From JBFMEX01 sp040752215 (lineage in GTDB: Bacteria > Pseudomonadota > Alphaproteobacteria > Rhizobiales > Hyphomicrobiaceae), in contig JBFMEX010000033.1 in NCBI GenBank assembly GCA_040752215.1, positions 15,746 to 79,745 on the forward strand: a DNA stretch of 64,000 nt. Direction: 5' to 3'. Below the pieces are notes generated by a model, which had not been told where the DNA came from, did not search any database, and saw only the letters and a list, made by a program, of their open reading frames with translations. Below, piece after piece: positions 37,946 to 48,016 of this stretch (positions are counted from its first letter, which is position 1; every line of letters begins with the position of its first letter). The position numbers and the translations under genes were made by a program.

Positions 37946-38608
37946 ATGCCCGCAATGGCCGTTGGTCGCAGAGCGCGAGGTGTCGCCGGGGCGGCGCTGC
38001 TGGCGCTCGCGCTGGCCGCGGGATCGAGCCGCGCTGCCGAGGGAGACTGGGGTGATTGCTTCGGACCGGACTTCGAGCGCCGCGTCACCGGGTGCAGTCG
38101 GCTGATCGGGCGGTCGGACCTGACGCCCGAGGAGCGCGGCTTCGCCCACGCCAACCGTGCGCTGGCTCACGCCATGCACGGCCACCATGCGCTCGCCTTG
38201 GCCGACTACGATGCCGCGCTCGCCATCACCCCGGACTTTCCGGTCGCGCTCAACAACCGGGCCTGGACCCTGTTCCGCGCGGGGCGACCGGAAGCCGGTC
38301 GTGGCGACGTCGAGCGGGCGTTGGTGCTCGATCCGTTGAACCCGCACGCGCTCGACACGCGGGCGCACATCCGCCAGGCGCTCGGCGATGCGGCGGGCGC
38401 GATGGCCGACTATCGCCTCGCCATGCGCATGGGCGGCGAGCGCCTCGTCGCGCTCTACCAGTGCGGGCTGCAGGCGGCGCGACTCTATGAAGGCGAGATC
38501 GACGGCGTCGTCTCGGTGGCGCTACGTCGCGCGCTCGAGGTCTGCGTCGAGACGGCGGGCTGCGACCCGCTACCGGCGGACGAGGAATGCCGCAACGCGA
38601 CCTCGTGA
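37946..38608 (+). CDS. Exported tetratricopeptide-repeat protein
   Basis: 220 residues. A signal peptide (GVAGAALLALALAAGSSRA) leads into a helical domain with about three TPR units, for instance FAHANRALAHAMHGHHALALADYDAAL-type helices followed by ALNNRAWTLFRAGRPEAG and ALDTRAHIRQALGD. Cys pairs near both ends (DCFGPDF, VTGC; CVETAGCDPL, EEC) suggest disulfides in the periplasm. TPR proteins of this kind are protein-binding scaffolds; the partner is unknown. Monocistronic. Confidence 0.8.
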   Translation: MPAMAVGRRARGVAGAALLALALAAGSSRAAEGDWGDCFGPDFERRVTGCSRLIGRSDLTPEERGFAHANRALAHAMHGHHALALADYDAALAITPDFPVALNNRAWTLFRAGRPEAGRGDVERALVLDPLNPHALDTRAHIRQALGDAAGAMADYRLAMRMGGERLVALYQCGLQAARLYEGEIDGVVSVALRRALEVCVETAGCDPLPADEECRNATS

Positions 38609-38733
38609 CAATCGCGGATCGATTCGCGTTATCCCCGGCTCGTTGGCGCTTGCCCAAGCTCGGCGCGCCGACCGGTCCGCTCCGGCCGTAGATTCGATTC
38701 GGCTGCCGGTCCGGACCATCGGTGGAGAATGCC

Positions 38734-39028
38734 ATGATCATCAGCGGCGGCAACGGATCGCAGCAGCTGACCGCCACCGCCGATACCGACGTCATCTGCG
38801 GCCACTGCGCCGCCGATGTCGATCTCAGTGATATCGATGCGCGCCTCGGCATGGCCGGCAATCGGCGCTTCACGTTCATCGCCGATCGCGATTTTTCCGG
38901 CACGAAAGGCGAGCTGCACCTCGTTGCCAAGGTCGGCTACGTCCTCGTCGAGGGCGACATGAACGGTGACGGGCGGGCGGATTTCCAGATACGCGTCGAC
39001 GATTTCGCCCGCCCGTCGACGGCCGATT

Positions 39029-39039
<11 letters not shown>
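38734..39039 (+). CDS. Orphan serralysin-type C-terminal (M10_C-like) domain protein
   Basis: 101 residues. Nearly the whole protein matches the end of RTX/serralysin exoproteins: [20 protein letters not shown], then [16 protein letters not shown] and [17 protein letters not shown] with an EF-hand-like DMNGDGRAD calcium loop, ending in TADFIL. In full exoproteins this region follows RTX nonapeptide repeats and carries the type I secretion signal. Here there are no RTX repeats and no protease domain. ATG 38734 has GGAG six bases upstream. The last 11 bases overlap the convergent glpK end. It could be a remnant or a small type I secreted calcium-binding protein. Confidence 0.7.
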
Positions 39040-40543
<1,504 letters not shown>

Positions 40544-40782
40544 CTCTGCTCCCCAATCTGGCCGCCGAAATCATGGTAGCGAGCCGCGCCCGGCCGGCAA
40601 GCGCGGCGGTCGGTGCGCTCGCCGGGCGCGACCTCCCGCGGCGCGGAGCGGCCCGGTCTCCCGGCAGATTTTTCGGCAGGCCACGGATCGATCGGTCGGC
40701 TTTCGCTTGAAGGTGGGGGCTGCTCATGAATATACGGGAGCTATTATGCCTAGCTGCACTCGGAACTTTGTGAGCATGGGGT

Positions 40783-41700
40783 ATGCGAGATCCGCGTTTC
40801 AATCGTCTCGATCTCAATCTTCTTGCCGTATTCGATGCCATTTTCAGCGAGGGCAGCCTGACGAAGGCCGGCGCCCGGCTCGGTCTCACCCAATCGGCTG
40901 TCAGCCATGCGCTGGCCCGCCTGCGCGATCTGACCGGTGACCCTCTTTTCGAGCGGACGGGGCGCGGAATCCGCCCAACTCCGGTCGCCAAGGCGATGGC
41001 GAGCGACGTCGGCGCGGCGATCGACATGCTTCGCGCCAGCCTGCGCCGACGGCAGGAGGCTTTCGACGCCACCAGCATGGGGCGGACGTTCCTCATCGAC
41101 ATTCCGGCGGGGCTGGACACCATCATCGTGCCGGAGCTGGCGCGGCTGACCGCCGATTTCGCCGAGATGCGGTTTCGTATCTCGGGCAGCAGGGCGCGTA
41201 ATATCGCGAGCGAGCTGAGATTCGGCGAGGTTTGGCTGGCGCTCGATGCCGAGCCCATGTCGAGGCCGGGTTACCGTTCCGAGCTGCTGTTCGAGGACCC
41301 GCTGGTGCTGATCGCCAGGCGGGGGCACCCCGGGCTCGCCAATGGGGTGAGCGCCGAGCAGTTCGGCCGGCTGCCCCAGGTCGCACTCGCGTGGCCGGTG
41401 GAGGCTGGTGCAACGCCGGCATCGATGTTGCTCGATGCAGCCGGGCTCAATCGGCTGACCAAGGTCGCGGTGCCCAACCTCGCGACGCTGCCGAGCGTCG
41501 TCGAGCGCAACGATCTCGTCGGCACCATGTCGCTCAAGATGGCGCGCAGCTTCGCCCGTCATTTTGCGATCGACATCCACGCGCTGCCCGCCGACGTGCC
41601 GAAGATGCCGGTCTATATGGTCTGGCACGAATCGTTCGAGCGCGACGAGGGGCACACGTGGCTGCGCGCGACGCTGAAGGACGTCTGCGAGCGGCTGTAA
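40783..41700 (+). CDS. LysR-family transcriptional regulator
   Basis: 305 residues. N-terminal winged helix: LDLNLLAVFDAIFSEGSLTKAGARLGLTQ is the typical start, then SAVSHALARLRDLTGDPLFERTGRG. The substrate-binding domain follows and ends with VYMVWHESFERDEGHTWLRA, the pattern of the NodD/NahR/LinR-like branch of LysR proteins that respond to aromatic or xenobiotic effectors. A possible promoter TTGAAG (40707) - 18 bases - TATACG (40731) lies upstream. Divergent from glpK; the true target is uncertain. Confidence 0.9.
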   Translation: MRDPRFNRLDLNLLAVFDAIFSEGSLTKAGARLGLTQSAVSHALARLRDLTGDPLFERTGRGIRPTPVAKAMASDVGAAIDMLRASLRRRQEAFDATSMGRTFLIDIPAGLDTIIVPELARLTADFAEMRFRISGSRARNIASELRFGEVWLALDAEPMSRPGYRSELLFEDPLVLIARRGHPGLANGVSAEQFGRLPQVALAWPVEAGATPASMLLDAAGLNRLTKVAVPNLATLPSVVERNDLVGTMSLKMARSFARHFAIDIHALPADVPKMPVYMVWHESFERDEGHTWLRATLKDVCERL

Positions 41701-41713
41701 TCCCCTTCCGGAC

Positions 41714-43813
41714 TCAGAGCCGTCCCTCGCCGACCATGTCGACGACGGTCTCGGCCCGCTGTAGCGCCTGCTTCAGGTCGGCTTTGCCGCTCTTTCCGAG
41801 CCGCTCGGGATCGACGCGCGGCGAGAGCGGAATGCCCTGCTCGGTGTCGGCCAGCTGCTGACCGAGCATGGCGCCGAGGATCAGCTTGTGCGCCTCGATC
41901 GCCTGCTCGACCTCGGCCGCCGAGCCGATGCCCTTGGCGACCACCGCGCGCAGCCGATCCGGCGTCGAGCGGGTGCGTACGTCGTGGCGGATCGACAGCA
42001 CGCGGGCGCCGGTGAACATCGGCATCAGGCCGCCCTTCTTGAGGTCGACGCGGCCGCTGTCGTCGACCTTGATGCCCCCGAACAGCGTGATCGGCGCGTG
42101 CCACTGTCGCGCGAGCTCGGACAGCAGTTTCTGGAAGTCCGGGGCGCGGTGGCCGACGTCGTAGGCGTGCAGCCAGATGGATTCGCCGAGCACGAAGTCT
42201 CCGTAGACCGGCACGCCGTCGAAAAAGATGTCGACATTGAGGAGGTCCTCGGGCCGTTGGCGGCGCACCCAGCCGGCAATGGTGTCTTTCCAGCGGGCGT
42301 GGCTCATGCGCCATTGCGCGTTCTTGGCCATCACGCCGCCCTTGCAATAGGGCACGCCGACGGCATCGAGGATGTCGGCGAGGCGCTTGCCGAGCTCCTC
42401 GAACCAGAGGTCCTCGGCGCCGCCCGGCTCGCCCTTGTCGTAGACAATGGCGTTGTCCTGATCGGCGGCGAGCAGGCTCTCGCCGCGGCCGGCGGAGCCG
42501 AGCACCAGCACCGCGAATCGGCACGGCGCGCCGCCCCAGCCGTCTGCCGCCATCGAGGCCTCGGCCAGCTGGGTCGCGCGCCGGGTCAGCACGCAGATCT
42601 CGGAGCTGATGACGGCGGCGATGGTGCGTGGGTCGACGTCCTCCTCGATCAGGCCCTTGGTCATCAGCGCCAGCTTGGCCCAGGCGCGGCCGAGGGTCGC
42701 CGTATCGGGCGCGCTGTCGATCTCGTCGCCGAGCATGATCGCGGTGGTGGCGCGCTGGCGCAGCAGGTTTCGGGTCGTCACCGCGCCGATGATGGCGCCT
42801 GAGCCGTCGCGCACGGCGAGGTGGCGGATGCCGAGCCGCTCGATGCGGCCGATGGCGCGATAGAGGAATGCGCCCTCGTAGATCGTGTGCAATGGCTTGC
42901 TCATCACCTCGACGAGGCGCGTGAAGAGCCCCTGCTCCTGGCCGGCGTCGAGCGCGCGCAGCACGTCGCGCTCGGTGACGATGCCGGTCTGGCCGGCGTC
43001 GTCGGTGACGTAGAGCGAGCTGACCTTCCTCTCGAGCAGGATGCGGATCGCATCGCGAACGGTGGCGTCGGCCGGCGCGGTCACCGGCGGCGCGCTCATC
43101 ACGTCGCGGACGCGGTGGCGGTAAGGGTAGCTGTCGATGCGCGCGAGTGAGCGGCCCTGGTCGGAAGCGGGTGTCAGTCCCTGGTGCCAGCCGAGGCTCT
43201 GGTCGGCCTGCGCCTCGTTCAACGTCCGCAGCGCCGCCTCGGCCTCGGCGAGCGTGCGAATGTTCTTCGCGCGCAGCATCGGCAGCAGCGCCTCGAAGAT
43301 GCGCGCGGTCGACATGGCGTCGCTCGGCGCCGCGCCCTGCGGATCGCACTTGATGTCGAGCCACTCGCAAAGCTGCTTCAGCCCGTAGTGGGCCAGCGTC
43401 GGCGCGGCGAGGCGGGCGAGGCCGCGCACGTCGAGCGCCCGCTTCGGCCGCCAGGCGCGGCCGGCGCGCTCGTACTCGGCGCGCAGCACGGCGAGGTCGT
43501 AGGCGATGTTGTGGCCGATCAGGATCGAGCTGCCGATATAGGACTCGAGATCGGCGATTACGGCGCCGAATGGGGGGGCGCCTTTCACCTTCGCGTCGGT
43601 GATGGCGTGGATGGCGCTGGCCTCCGGCGGAATGGGAATGCCCGGATCGACGATCCGCTCGAACTTGGGCTCGGCCTCGAGCGATCCCTTCACCAGCCGC
43701 ATGACTCCGATCTGCACGATTCTGGCAGTGGTCGAATCGAGGCCGGTGGTCTCGGTATCGAGCACCGCCGCATCGAGGCCGACCAGTGGGGTCGAGTGAT
43801 TCGTGGCGGACAT
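41714..43813 (-). CDS. DEDDh exonuclease domain - CBS pair - DUF294 nucleotidyltransferase fusion
   Basis: 699 residues in three parts. (1) Residues 12-180: DnaQ-like exonuclease with Exo I VLDTETTGL (D19, E21) and Exo II HNIAYDLAVL (D106), but at Exo III the usual His five residues before D165 is Gly160. (2) About 230-360: a CBS pair (VRDVMSAPPVTAPADATVRD). (3) About 385-690: DUF294, a GlnD-like nucleotidyltransferase with GSAGRGES and catalytic DxD at D451/D453 intact, then the DUF294 C-terminal domain. CBS pairs usually sense adenine nucleotides, so an adenylate-gated uridylyl- or nucleotidyltransferase is plausible; the target protein is unknown. AAGGGA precedes the ATG. Divergent from the DUF4212-symporter genes and paralogous to the CBS-DUF294 gene at 48 kb. 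Confidence 0.88.
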   Translation of the reverse strand: MSATNHSTPLVGLDAAVLDTETTGLDSTTARIVQIGVMRLVKGSLEAEPKFERIVDPGIPIPPEASAIHAITDAKVKGAPPFGAVIADLESYIGSSILIGHNIAYDLAVLRAEYERAGRAWRPKRALDVRGLARLAAPTLAHYGLKQLCEWLDIKCDPQGAAPSDAMSTARIFEALLPMLRAKNIRTLAEAEAALRTLNEAQADQSLGWHQGLTPASDQGRSLARIDSYPYRHRVRDVMSAPPVTAPADATVRDAIRILLERKVSSLYVTDDAGQTGIVTERDVLRALDAGQEQGLFTRLVEVMSKPLHTIYEGAFLYRAIGRIERLGIRHLAVRDGSGAIIGAVTTRNLLRQRATTAIMLGDEIDSAPDTATLGRAWAKLALMTKGLIEEDVDPRTIAAVISSEICVLTRRATQLAEASMAADGWGGAPCRFAVLVLGSAGRGESLLAADQDNAIVYDKGEPGGAEDLWFEELGKRLADILDAVGVPYCKGGVMAKNAQWRMSHARWKDTIAGWVRRQRPEDLLNVDIFFDGVPVYGDFVLGESIWLHAYDVGHRAPDFQKLLSELARQWHAPITLFGGIKVDDSGRVDLKKGGLMPMFTGARVLSIRHDVRTRSTPDRLRAVVAKGIGSAAEVEQAIEAHKLILGAMLGQQLADTEQGIPLSPRVDPERLGKSGKADLKQALQRAETVVDMVGEGRL

Positions 43814-44200
43814 GGCTCCATCCCTTCAGCGGGCTTGCCGGCCCCGGGGCGGGGCGTTCTTGGCGCAACCTCGATGCTAGAGATCGGATCGATGCTGCAC
43901 TGCGTCAAGTCAAACCGTCATCCCACGATCCGATAGCACGATCGTCTGTATTGGTGCGCTCGAATCGTGATGGCGCATTGCAGCATCGGTGGGCGATGCG
44001 AAGCTCATCGCATCAACAACACGGCGTCTCGCCATGCGCCCAAAGTTAGGGTTTGCGCAAGGCGGACAAGTGTCTACGCTGCCGGACTTGGGGGAATGGC
44101 GGAGGACGGGTCTTGCCCGGCTGAGCGCGATCGTTTCGATCGAATGGCCCTCATCAGCGGCACCACACCGGTGCGGAATAATTCGTGGGAGAGACGACCT
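43814..44200. other. 387-base divergent regulatory region before the symporter genes
   Basis: No gene seen. It must hold promoters for the exonuclease-CBS-DUF294 gene (left) and the DUF4212-symporter operon (right). Two symmetric elements stand out: GATGCGA/TCGCATC at 43995-44014 with a 6-base loop, and CGATCG-TTT-CGATCG at 44128-44142. I see no convincing -24/-12 or -35/-10 pair. Confidence 0.45.
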
Positions 44201-44452
44201 ATGGAAGTCAACGCTGAGCGACACTGGCGACGGACCAGTGCCCTCATGTGGACGATGATGATTCTCTGGGCTTTTTTCAGCTTCATCATCCACATGTTCG
44301 TGAATCAGCTCAATACGATCAACATTGGCGGCTTCCCGCTCGGCTTCTACATGGCCGCGCAGGGCTCGCTGATCGCCTTCGTGATCATGCTGTTCCTGTT
44401 CGCCAAGCGGCAGGACACCATCGATCGCCAAGAAGGCGTGGCTGAGGAATAG
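44201..44452 (+). CDS. DUF4212 small subunit of sodium/solute symporter
   Basis: 83 residues with two transmembrane helices (TMMILWAFFSFIIHMFVNQL and GFYMAAQGSLIAFVIMLFLF) and the N-terminal RHWRRTSALMW pattern of DUF4212, the small partner that nearly always precedes a VC_2705-type symporter. GGGAGAG lies upstream of ATG 44201. It ends 12 bases before the symporter gene. Probably needed for assembly or function of the transporter. Confidence 0.92.
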   Translation: MEVNAERHWRRTSALMWTMMILWAFFSFIIHMFVNQLNTINIGGFPLGFYMAAQGSLIAFVIMLFLFAKRQDTIDRQEGVAEE

Positions 44453-44464
44453 GGAGGGCGCCCC

Positions 44465-46462
44465 ATGGCAAAAGAATATACCGTCGGAGGCTCCAGCTTC
44501 CTCGCCAACCTCGGCAAGATCTATGCGTTCTATACGGGCGGCTTCTTCGCGTTCGTCGTCTTGCTCGCCGTGCTCGAGCAATTGGGCGTGCCGAACCGTT
44601 GGATCGGCTATGGCTTCGTGTTCCTGACACTCGCCGTCTATGCGATCATCGGCGTCCTCTCGCGGACCTCGGAGGTCGGCGAGTACTACGTCGCCGGTCG
44701 GGCCGTGCCGTCGTTCTACAACGGCATGGCGACGGGCGCCGACTGGATGTCGGGTGCCTCGTTCGTCGGCATGGCCGGCACGCTGTTCCTGCTCGGCTAC
44801 GATGGCCTCGCCTTCGTGCTCGGATGGACCGGCGGCTACGTGCTGGTGGCGGTGCTGATCGCGCCGTTCCTGAGAAAGTTCGGCGCCTACACGGTGCCCG
44901 ACTTCTTCTCCGAGCGCTACGGCGGCAACTTCGCCCGCTTCCTGGCCGTGCTGGTGTTGATCTCGTGCTCGTTCACCTACGTGACGGCGCAGATCTACGC
45001 GACCGGCATCATTGCCTCGCGCTTCCTCGACATCGACTTCACGGTCGCCGTCTACGTCGGCCTGCTCGGCATCCTGCTGTGCTCGATGCTCGGCGGCATG
45101 AAGGCGGTCACTTGGACGCAGGTCGCGCAGTACATCGTGCTGATCGTGGCCTACCTGCTTCCCGTGGTCATCCTGTCCGCGAAGAAATACGGCATTCCGG
45201 TTCCCCAGCTCACCTACGGTCAGGCGATCCAGGACATCGCCGGGCTGGAGCAGTCGATGGTGCAGAAGGGCCTGGCCGATGCGGCGACGCTGAAGCCGCA
45301 CATCAAGCCGTTCACCACCTACGATCCGCTCAACTACTTCGCGCTGATCCTCTGCCTGATGGTCGGCACGGCCTCGCTGCCGCACATCTTGATGCGCTAC
45401 TTCACCACCCCGTCGGTGCGTGAGGCACGCTCGTCGGTGGCGTGGTCGCTGTTCTTCATCTTCTTGTTGTACTTCACGGCGCCGGCCTACGCGGCGTTCT
45501 CGAAGCTCGAGGTCTACAGCCTCATCAACAAGGGGACGAACCTCGCCGACCTGCCGCAGTGGATCTACACCTACGGCAAGATCGGCCTCGTCAAGATCTG
45601 CGGCAAGAATGCGGTGGATGCGGCAGCGGTCGCTGCGGCGTGCGCCGGCAAGGCGACGCAGCTCAGGCTGCAGGATCTGTCGATCAACACGGACGTGATC
45701 GTGCTCTCCACGCCGGAGATCGCGGGCATGCCGTACGTGATCGCGGGCCTCGTCGCCGCGGGTGGTCTCGCCGCTGCGCTGTCGACCGCCGACGGCCTGC
45801 TGCTCGCCATCGCCAACGCGCTCAGCCATGACATCTACTACAAGATGATCAGCCCGAATGCCTCGACGAAGACCCGTCTCGTCGTCGCGCGCATCCTGCT
45901 GCTGATCGTGGCCGTCATCGCCGCCTACACGGCGTCGACCAAACCGGCCGACATCTTGTCGATGGTGGCGTGGGCGTTCTCGCTGGCCGCGGCCGGCATC
46001 TTCCCGGCGCTGGCCTTGGGTGTGTGGTGGAAGCGTGCCAACACGGCGGGTGCGGTCCTCGGCATGATCCTCGGCTTCGGCTTCTGCCTCTACTATCTGG
46101 TCGGCACGCGCTATTTCGCGGTGACCTTCCACGAGATGTGGGGCTGGCTCGGCACCGCGAGCCCGGCTGCGACCGAGAAGTTCAACACGCTGAAGCAGGC
46201 TTGGCTGTCGGCTGCGCCGGACGCCAAGGCGGCCGCGTGGGTGGCGCTCGACAAGCACGCGCAGACGATCGCCAGCTGGTGGGGCGTCCGCAACATCTCG
46301 GCGGCGCTGTTCGGCCTGCCGGTTGGCTTCGTCGTGATCTGGATCGTCTCTCTGCTGACGCCGGCGCCTTCCAAAGAGGTGCAGGACATGGTCGACGCAA
46401 CCCGTCGTCCGTCGGGCGAGGCGATCATCAAGGACAAGGGCGCGATGGTCGGCGGCCACTGA
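44465..46462 (+). CDS. Sodium:solute symporter, ActP-like (VC_2705 group)
   Basis: 665 residues, about 13-14 transmembrane helices, SSSF family. Visible features: EYYVAGRAVPSFYNGMATGA, WMSGASFVGMAGTLFLLGYD, the core helix region around SCSFTYVTAQIYATG and ALSTADGLLLAIANALSHD. The VC_2705-type insertion after helix 8 (GKNAVDAAAVAAACAGKATQ) is visible. Family members take up acetate and other short monocarboxylates with Na+ or H+. Ribosome site GGGAGGG. A strong terminator follows. Neighbouring genes (symporter-like kinase, DUF294 proteins) match the acetate-responsive type of locus. Confidence 0.92.
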   Translation: MAKEYTVGGSSFLANLGKIYAFYTGGFFAFVVLLAVLEQLGVPNRWIGYGFVFLTLAVYAIIGVLSRTSEVGEYYVAGRAVPSFYNGMATGADWMSGASFVGMAGTLFLLGYDGLAFVLGWTGGYVLVAVLIAPFLRKFGAYTVPDFFSERYGGNFARFLAVLVLISCSFTYVTAQIYATGIIASRFLDIDFTVAVYVGLLGILLCSMLGGMKAVTWTQVAQYIVLIVAYLLPVVILSAKKYGIPVPQLTYGQAIQDIAGLEQSMVQKGLADAATLKPHIKPFTTYDPLNYFALILCLMVGTASLPHILMRYFTTPSVREARSSVAWSLFFIFLLYFTAPAYAAFSKLEVYSLINKGTNLADLPQWIYTYGKIGLVKICGKNAVDAAAVAAACAGKATQLRLQDLSINTDVIVLSTPEIAGMPYVIAGLVAAGGLAAALSTADGLLLAIANALSHDIYYKMISPNASTKTRLVVARILLLIVAVIAAYTASTKPADILSMVAWAFSLAAAGIFPALALGVWWKRANTAGAVLGMILGFGFCLYYLVGTRYFAVTFHEMWGWLGTASPAATEKFNTLKQAWLSAAPDAKAAAWVALDKHAQTIASWWGVRNISAALFGLPVGFVVIWIVSLLTPAPSKEVQDMVDATRRPSGEAIIKDKGAMVGGH

Positions 46463-46502
46463 GCCGGCGGTCACGCGGACTTGGGTCCGACGCAACACGG
46501 AT

Positions 46503-46532
46503 GGGCGGGGCCTTGCGCCCCGCCCTTTGTTT
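46503..46532 (+). terminator. Rho-independent terminator after symporter gene
   Basis: Perfect 9-base stem GGGCGGGGC (46503-46511) / GCCCCGCCC (46517-46525) with a 5-base loop, followed by TTTGTTT, 40 bases after the symporter stop. It separates the DUF4212-symporter unit from the small membrane genes downstream. Confidence 0.85.
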
Positions 46533-46683
46533 CTGCCAAACCAGTCGAGTTCGTTTTGTGCGCCACGTCTTGGCCACCCTCCGAGGCGGCCATCCAGGTA
46601 CTGCCGGCGCAGCTGTCGGCCGCTGGATGGCCGGGTCGGGCCCGGCCTTGACGGGAAGTGATCGCTCATAGCCGGCGAGATCC

Positions 46684-46992
46684 ATGACCCCGACCGAGAG
46701 CTTCATCGAGCACTGGTGGTTCCACGTCCCCAACCTGCTGCTGGCGGCGATGATCTACACGGTGATCGGCCGCTACATCCTCGAGCTTATTTTTGGCGGG
46801 CGGGAGGTGGTGATCGTCAACGTGTTCCGGACCATTACGGACCCTGTCGTGAAGCTGGTTCGGCTCGTCACGCCGGCGGTGGTACCGAACGGGCTCGTGA
46901 TCGTGTTCACGCTGCTGTGGCTGATGGCGGCGCGGATGCTGTGGTTCCTGACCGCGGTCGCCGCCGGCATGTCCCCAGGCGCAGGAGTGTAG
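46684..46992 (+). CDS. Small membrane protein (possibly YggT-like)
   Basis: 102 residues with two hydrophobic segments, near residues 16-36 (LLLAAMIYTVIGRYILELIF) and 68-95 (NGLVIVFTLLWLMAARMLWF). The stretch between them, FRTITDPVVKLVRLVTPAVVPNG, is like the YggT family, where it joins two membrane helices. No close relative is certain. It ends 2 bases before the next gene, so the two are co-translated. Lies downstream of the symporter terminator and so needs its own promoter within 46533-46683. Confidence 0.7.
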   Translation: MTPTESFIEHWWFHVPNLLLAAMIYTVIGRYILELIFGGREVVIVNVFRTITDPVVKLVRLVTPAVVPNGLVIVFTLLWLMAARMLWFLTAVAAGMSPGAGV

Positions 46993-46994
46993 CC

Positions 46995-47342
46995 ATGACC
47001 GACATGCAGGATCGCGAGCAGATGATGAAGCGGGACGTGACGCTGGTCGCGACCGCCGGCCTGTCACTGGTCAACGGCATGCACTTCTCGCCCTGGTTCG
47101 ATCCGGTGGCGATCCTGATGCGGCCGTTCCTGGCCGGCACTTTCCTCGGTACGCCGCTGGTCTCGCTCTATATCACCTCGATCTTCATCTCGGCGATGAC
47201 GCTGTTGATCGCCGGCGTGCCGGCGGCGCTCTACGAGCGCTTCACCGGCGCCAAGGAGAGCACGCCGACCTCGCTTTACATCTGGCTGGTGGCGACGATC
47301 CTGATGACGGCGCGCGCGCTGCTCGCGGCCGGCGGAGGCTGA
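46995..47342 (+). CDS. Small membrane protein, unknown function
   Basis: 115 residues. A polar N-terminus (MTDMQDREQMMKRDVTLV) is followed by about three hydrophobic stretches: PLVSLYITSIFISAMTLLIA in the middle and SLYIWLVATILMTARALLAA at the end are clear, the first (around FDPVAILMRPFLAGTFLG) is weak. AGGAG precedes ATG 46995 by 8 bases. It follows the YggT-like gene with a 2-base gap; the two probably form a membrane complex. I recognise no family. Confidence 0.7.
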   Translation: MTDMQDREQMMKRDVTLVATAGLSLVNGMHFSPWFDPVAILMRPFLAGTFLGTPLVSLYITSIFISAMTLLIAGVPAALYERFTGAKESTPTSLYIWLVATILMTARALLAAGGG

Positions 47343-47482
47343 GGTGGCTGCTTGGGGACCGGCTCGGCCCCTTCCCACTCCCGGGCATCCAGGTTTCCCG
47401 CTTGCCAACCGTGCCCGCGCCCGGGAAACTCGCATCCGACGGGCCGCTTGCACTTTCGGCCCGGCGCCCACATGCCTGCGGG

Positions 47483-47875
47483 GTGGATGCCATACTGCAG
47501 CGAATCGAAGAGCTCGCGAATTTCTCGGTGGCCCGCGGATCGGCGTTCGCCATGCTGGCGATCTTCGTCGCCATGGTCGGTCTCATCGACGAGCCGGCGC
47601 TGTCGCTCAAGACCGGGGCCGTGCTATCGCTGCTCGCCTGCATGACCCTCCTGCTCAAGGCAGCCTATGCCGGTCAGAAGCATTACCGCTCGACCGAGCT
47701 GTGGCTTTTGCTCAAGGCCGAGGAGCGGCCGAGCGAGGCGGTCGCGCAGGCGGTGGTCGGGCGCGTGCTGCGCGATGCCTACCTTCGGTTCGCGTTCCAT
47801 TTCGCCGCGGGAAGCCTGGCATTGCTCGTGTTCATGATCGTCGCCGGCCTCATGCTCGGCCCGCCGATGCGCTGA
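47483..47875 (+). CDS. Membrane protein, unknown function
   Basis: About 130 residues from GTG 47483 (an in-frame TTG at 47402 would add 27 residues of poor quality). Two hydrophobic helices in the first half (GSAFAMLAIFVAMVGLI and TGAVLSLLACMTLLLKAAYA), a cytoplasmic loop with the charged segment STELWLLLKAEERPSEAVAQ, and a last helix LRFAFHFAAGSLALLVFMIV. No family recognised. Same direction as the two small membrane genes before and the CBS-DUF294 gene after it, so it may be part of that group. Confidence 0.6.
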   Translation: MDAILQRIEELANFSVARGSAFAMLAIFVAMVGLIDEPALSLKTGAVLSLLACMTLLLKAAYAGQKHYRSTELWLLLKAEERPSEAVAQAVVGRVLRDAYLRFAFHFAAGSLALLVFMIVAGLMLGPPMR

Positions 47876-48016
47876 GCCGCGGCGCGCGCTGCACGATCGT
47901 CTGAAGGCATGGCGTGGCCAATTGATGTAAGCTTGCGGACATTGCCCTCCCCTGCCCGGCGCCGATCGGGGTAGTGGCGCGTCAGTTGGCTCGATCGCAG
48001 ACGGCAGGTTCCACGC

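Noticed and set aside
43995..44142. Sigma-54 promoter or catabolite operator before the symporter genes
   Set aside because: GG and GC elements do not have the required 10-base spacing, and the two short palindromes do not match a site I can name.
43910..46669. Open frame of about 900 codons antisense to the symporter gene
   Set aside because: Composition is dominated by Arg, Asp, Glu, His and Val repeats from reversed membrane codons; the opposite strand has a textbook symporter and terminator.
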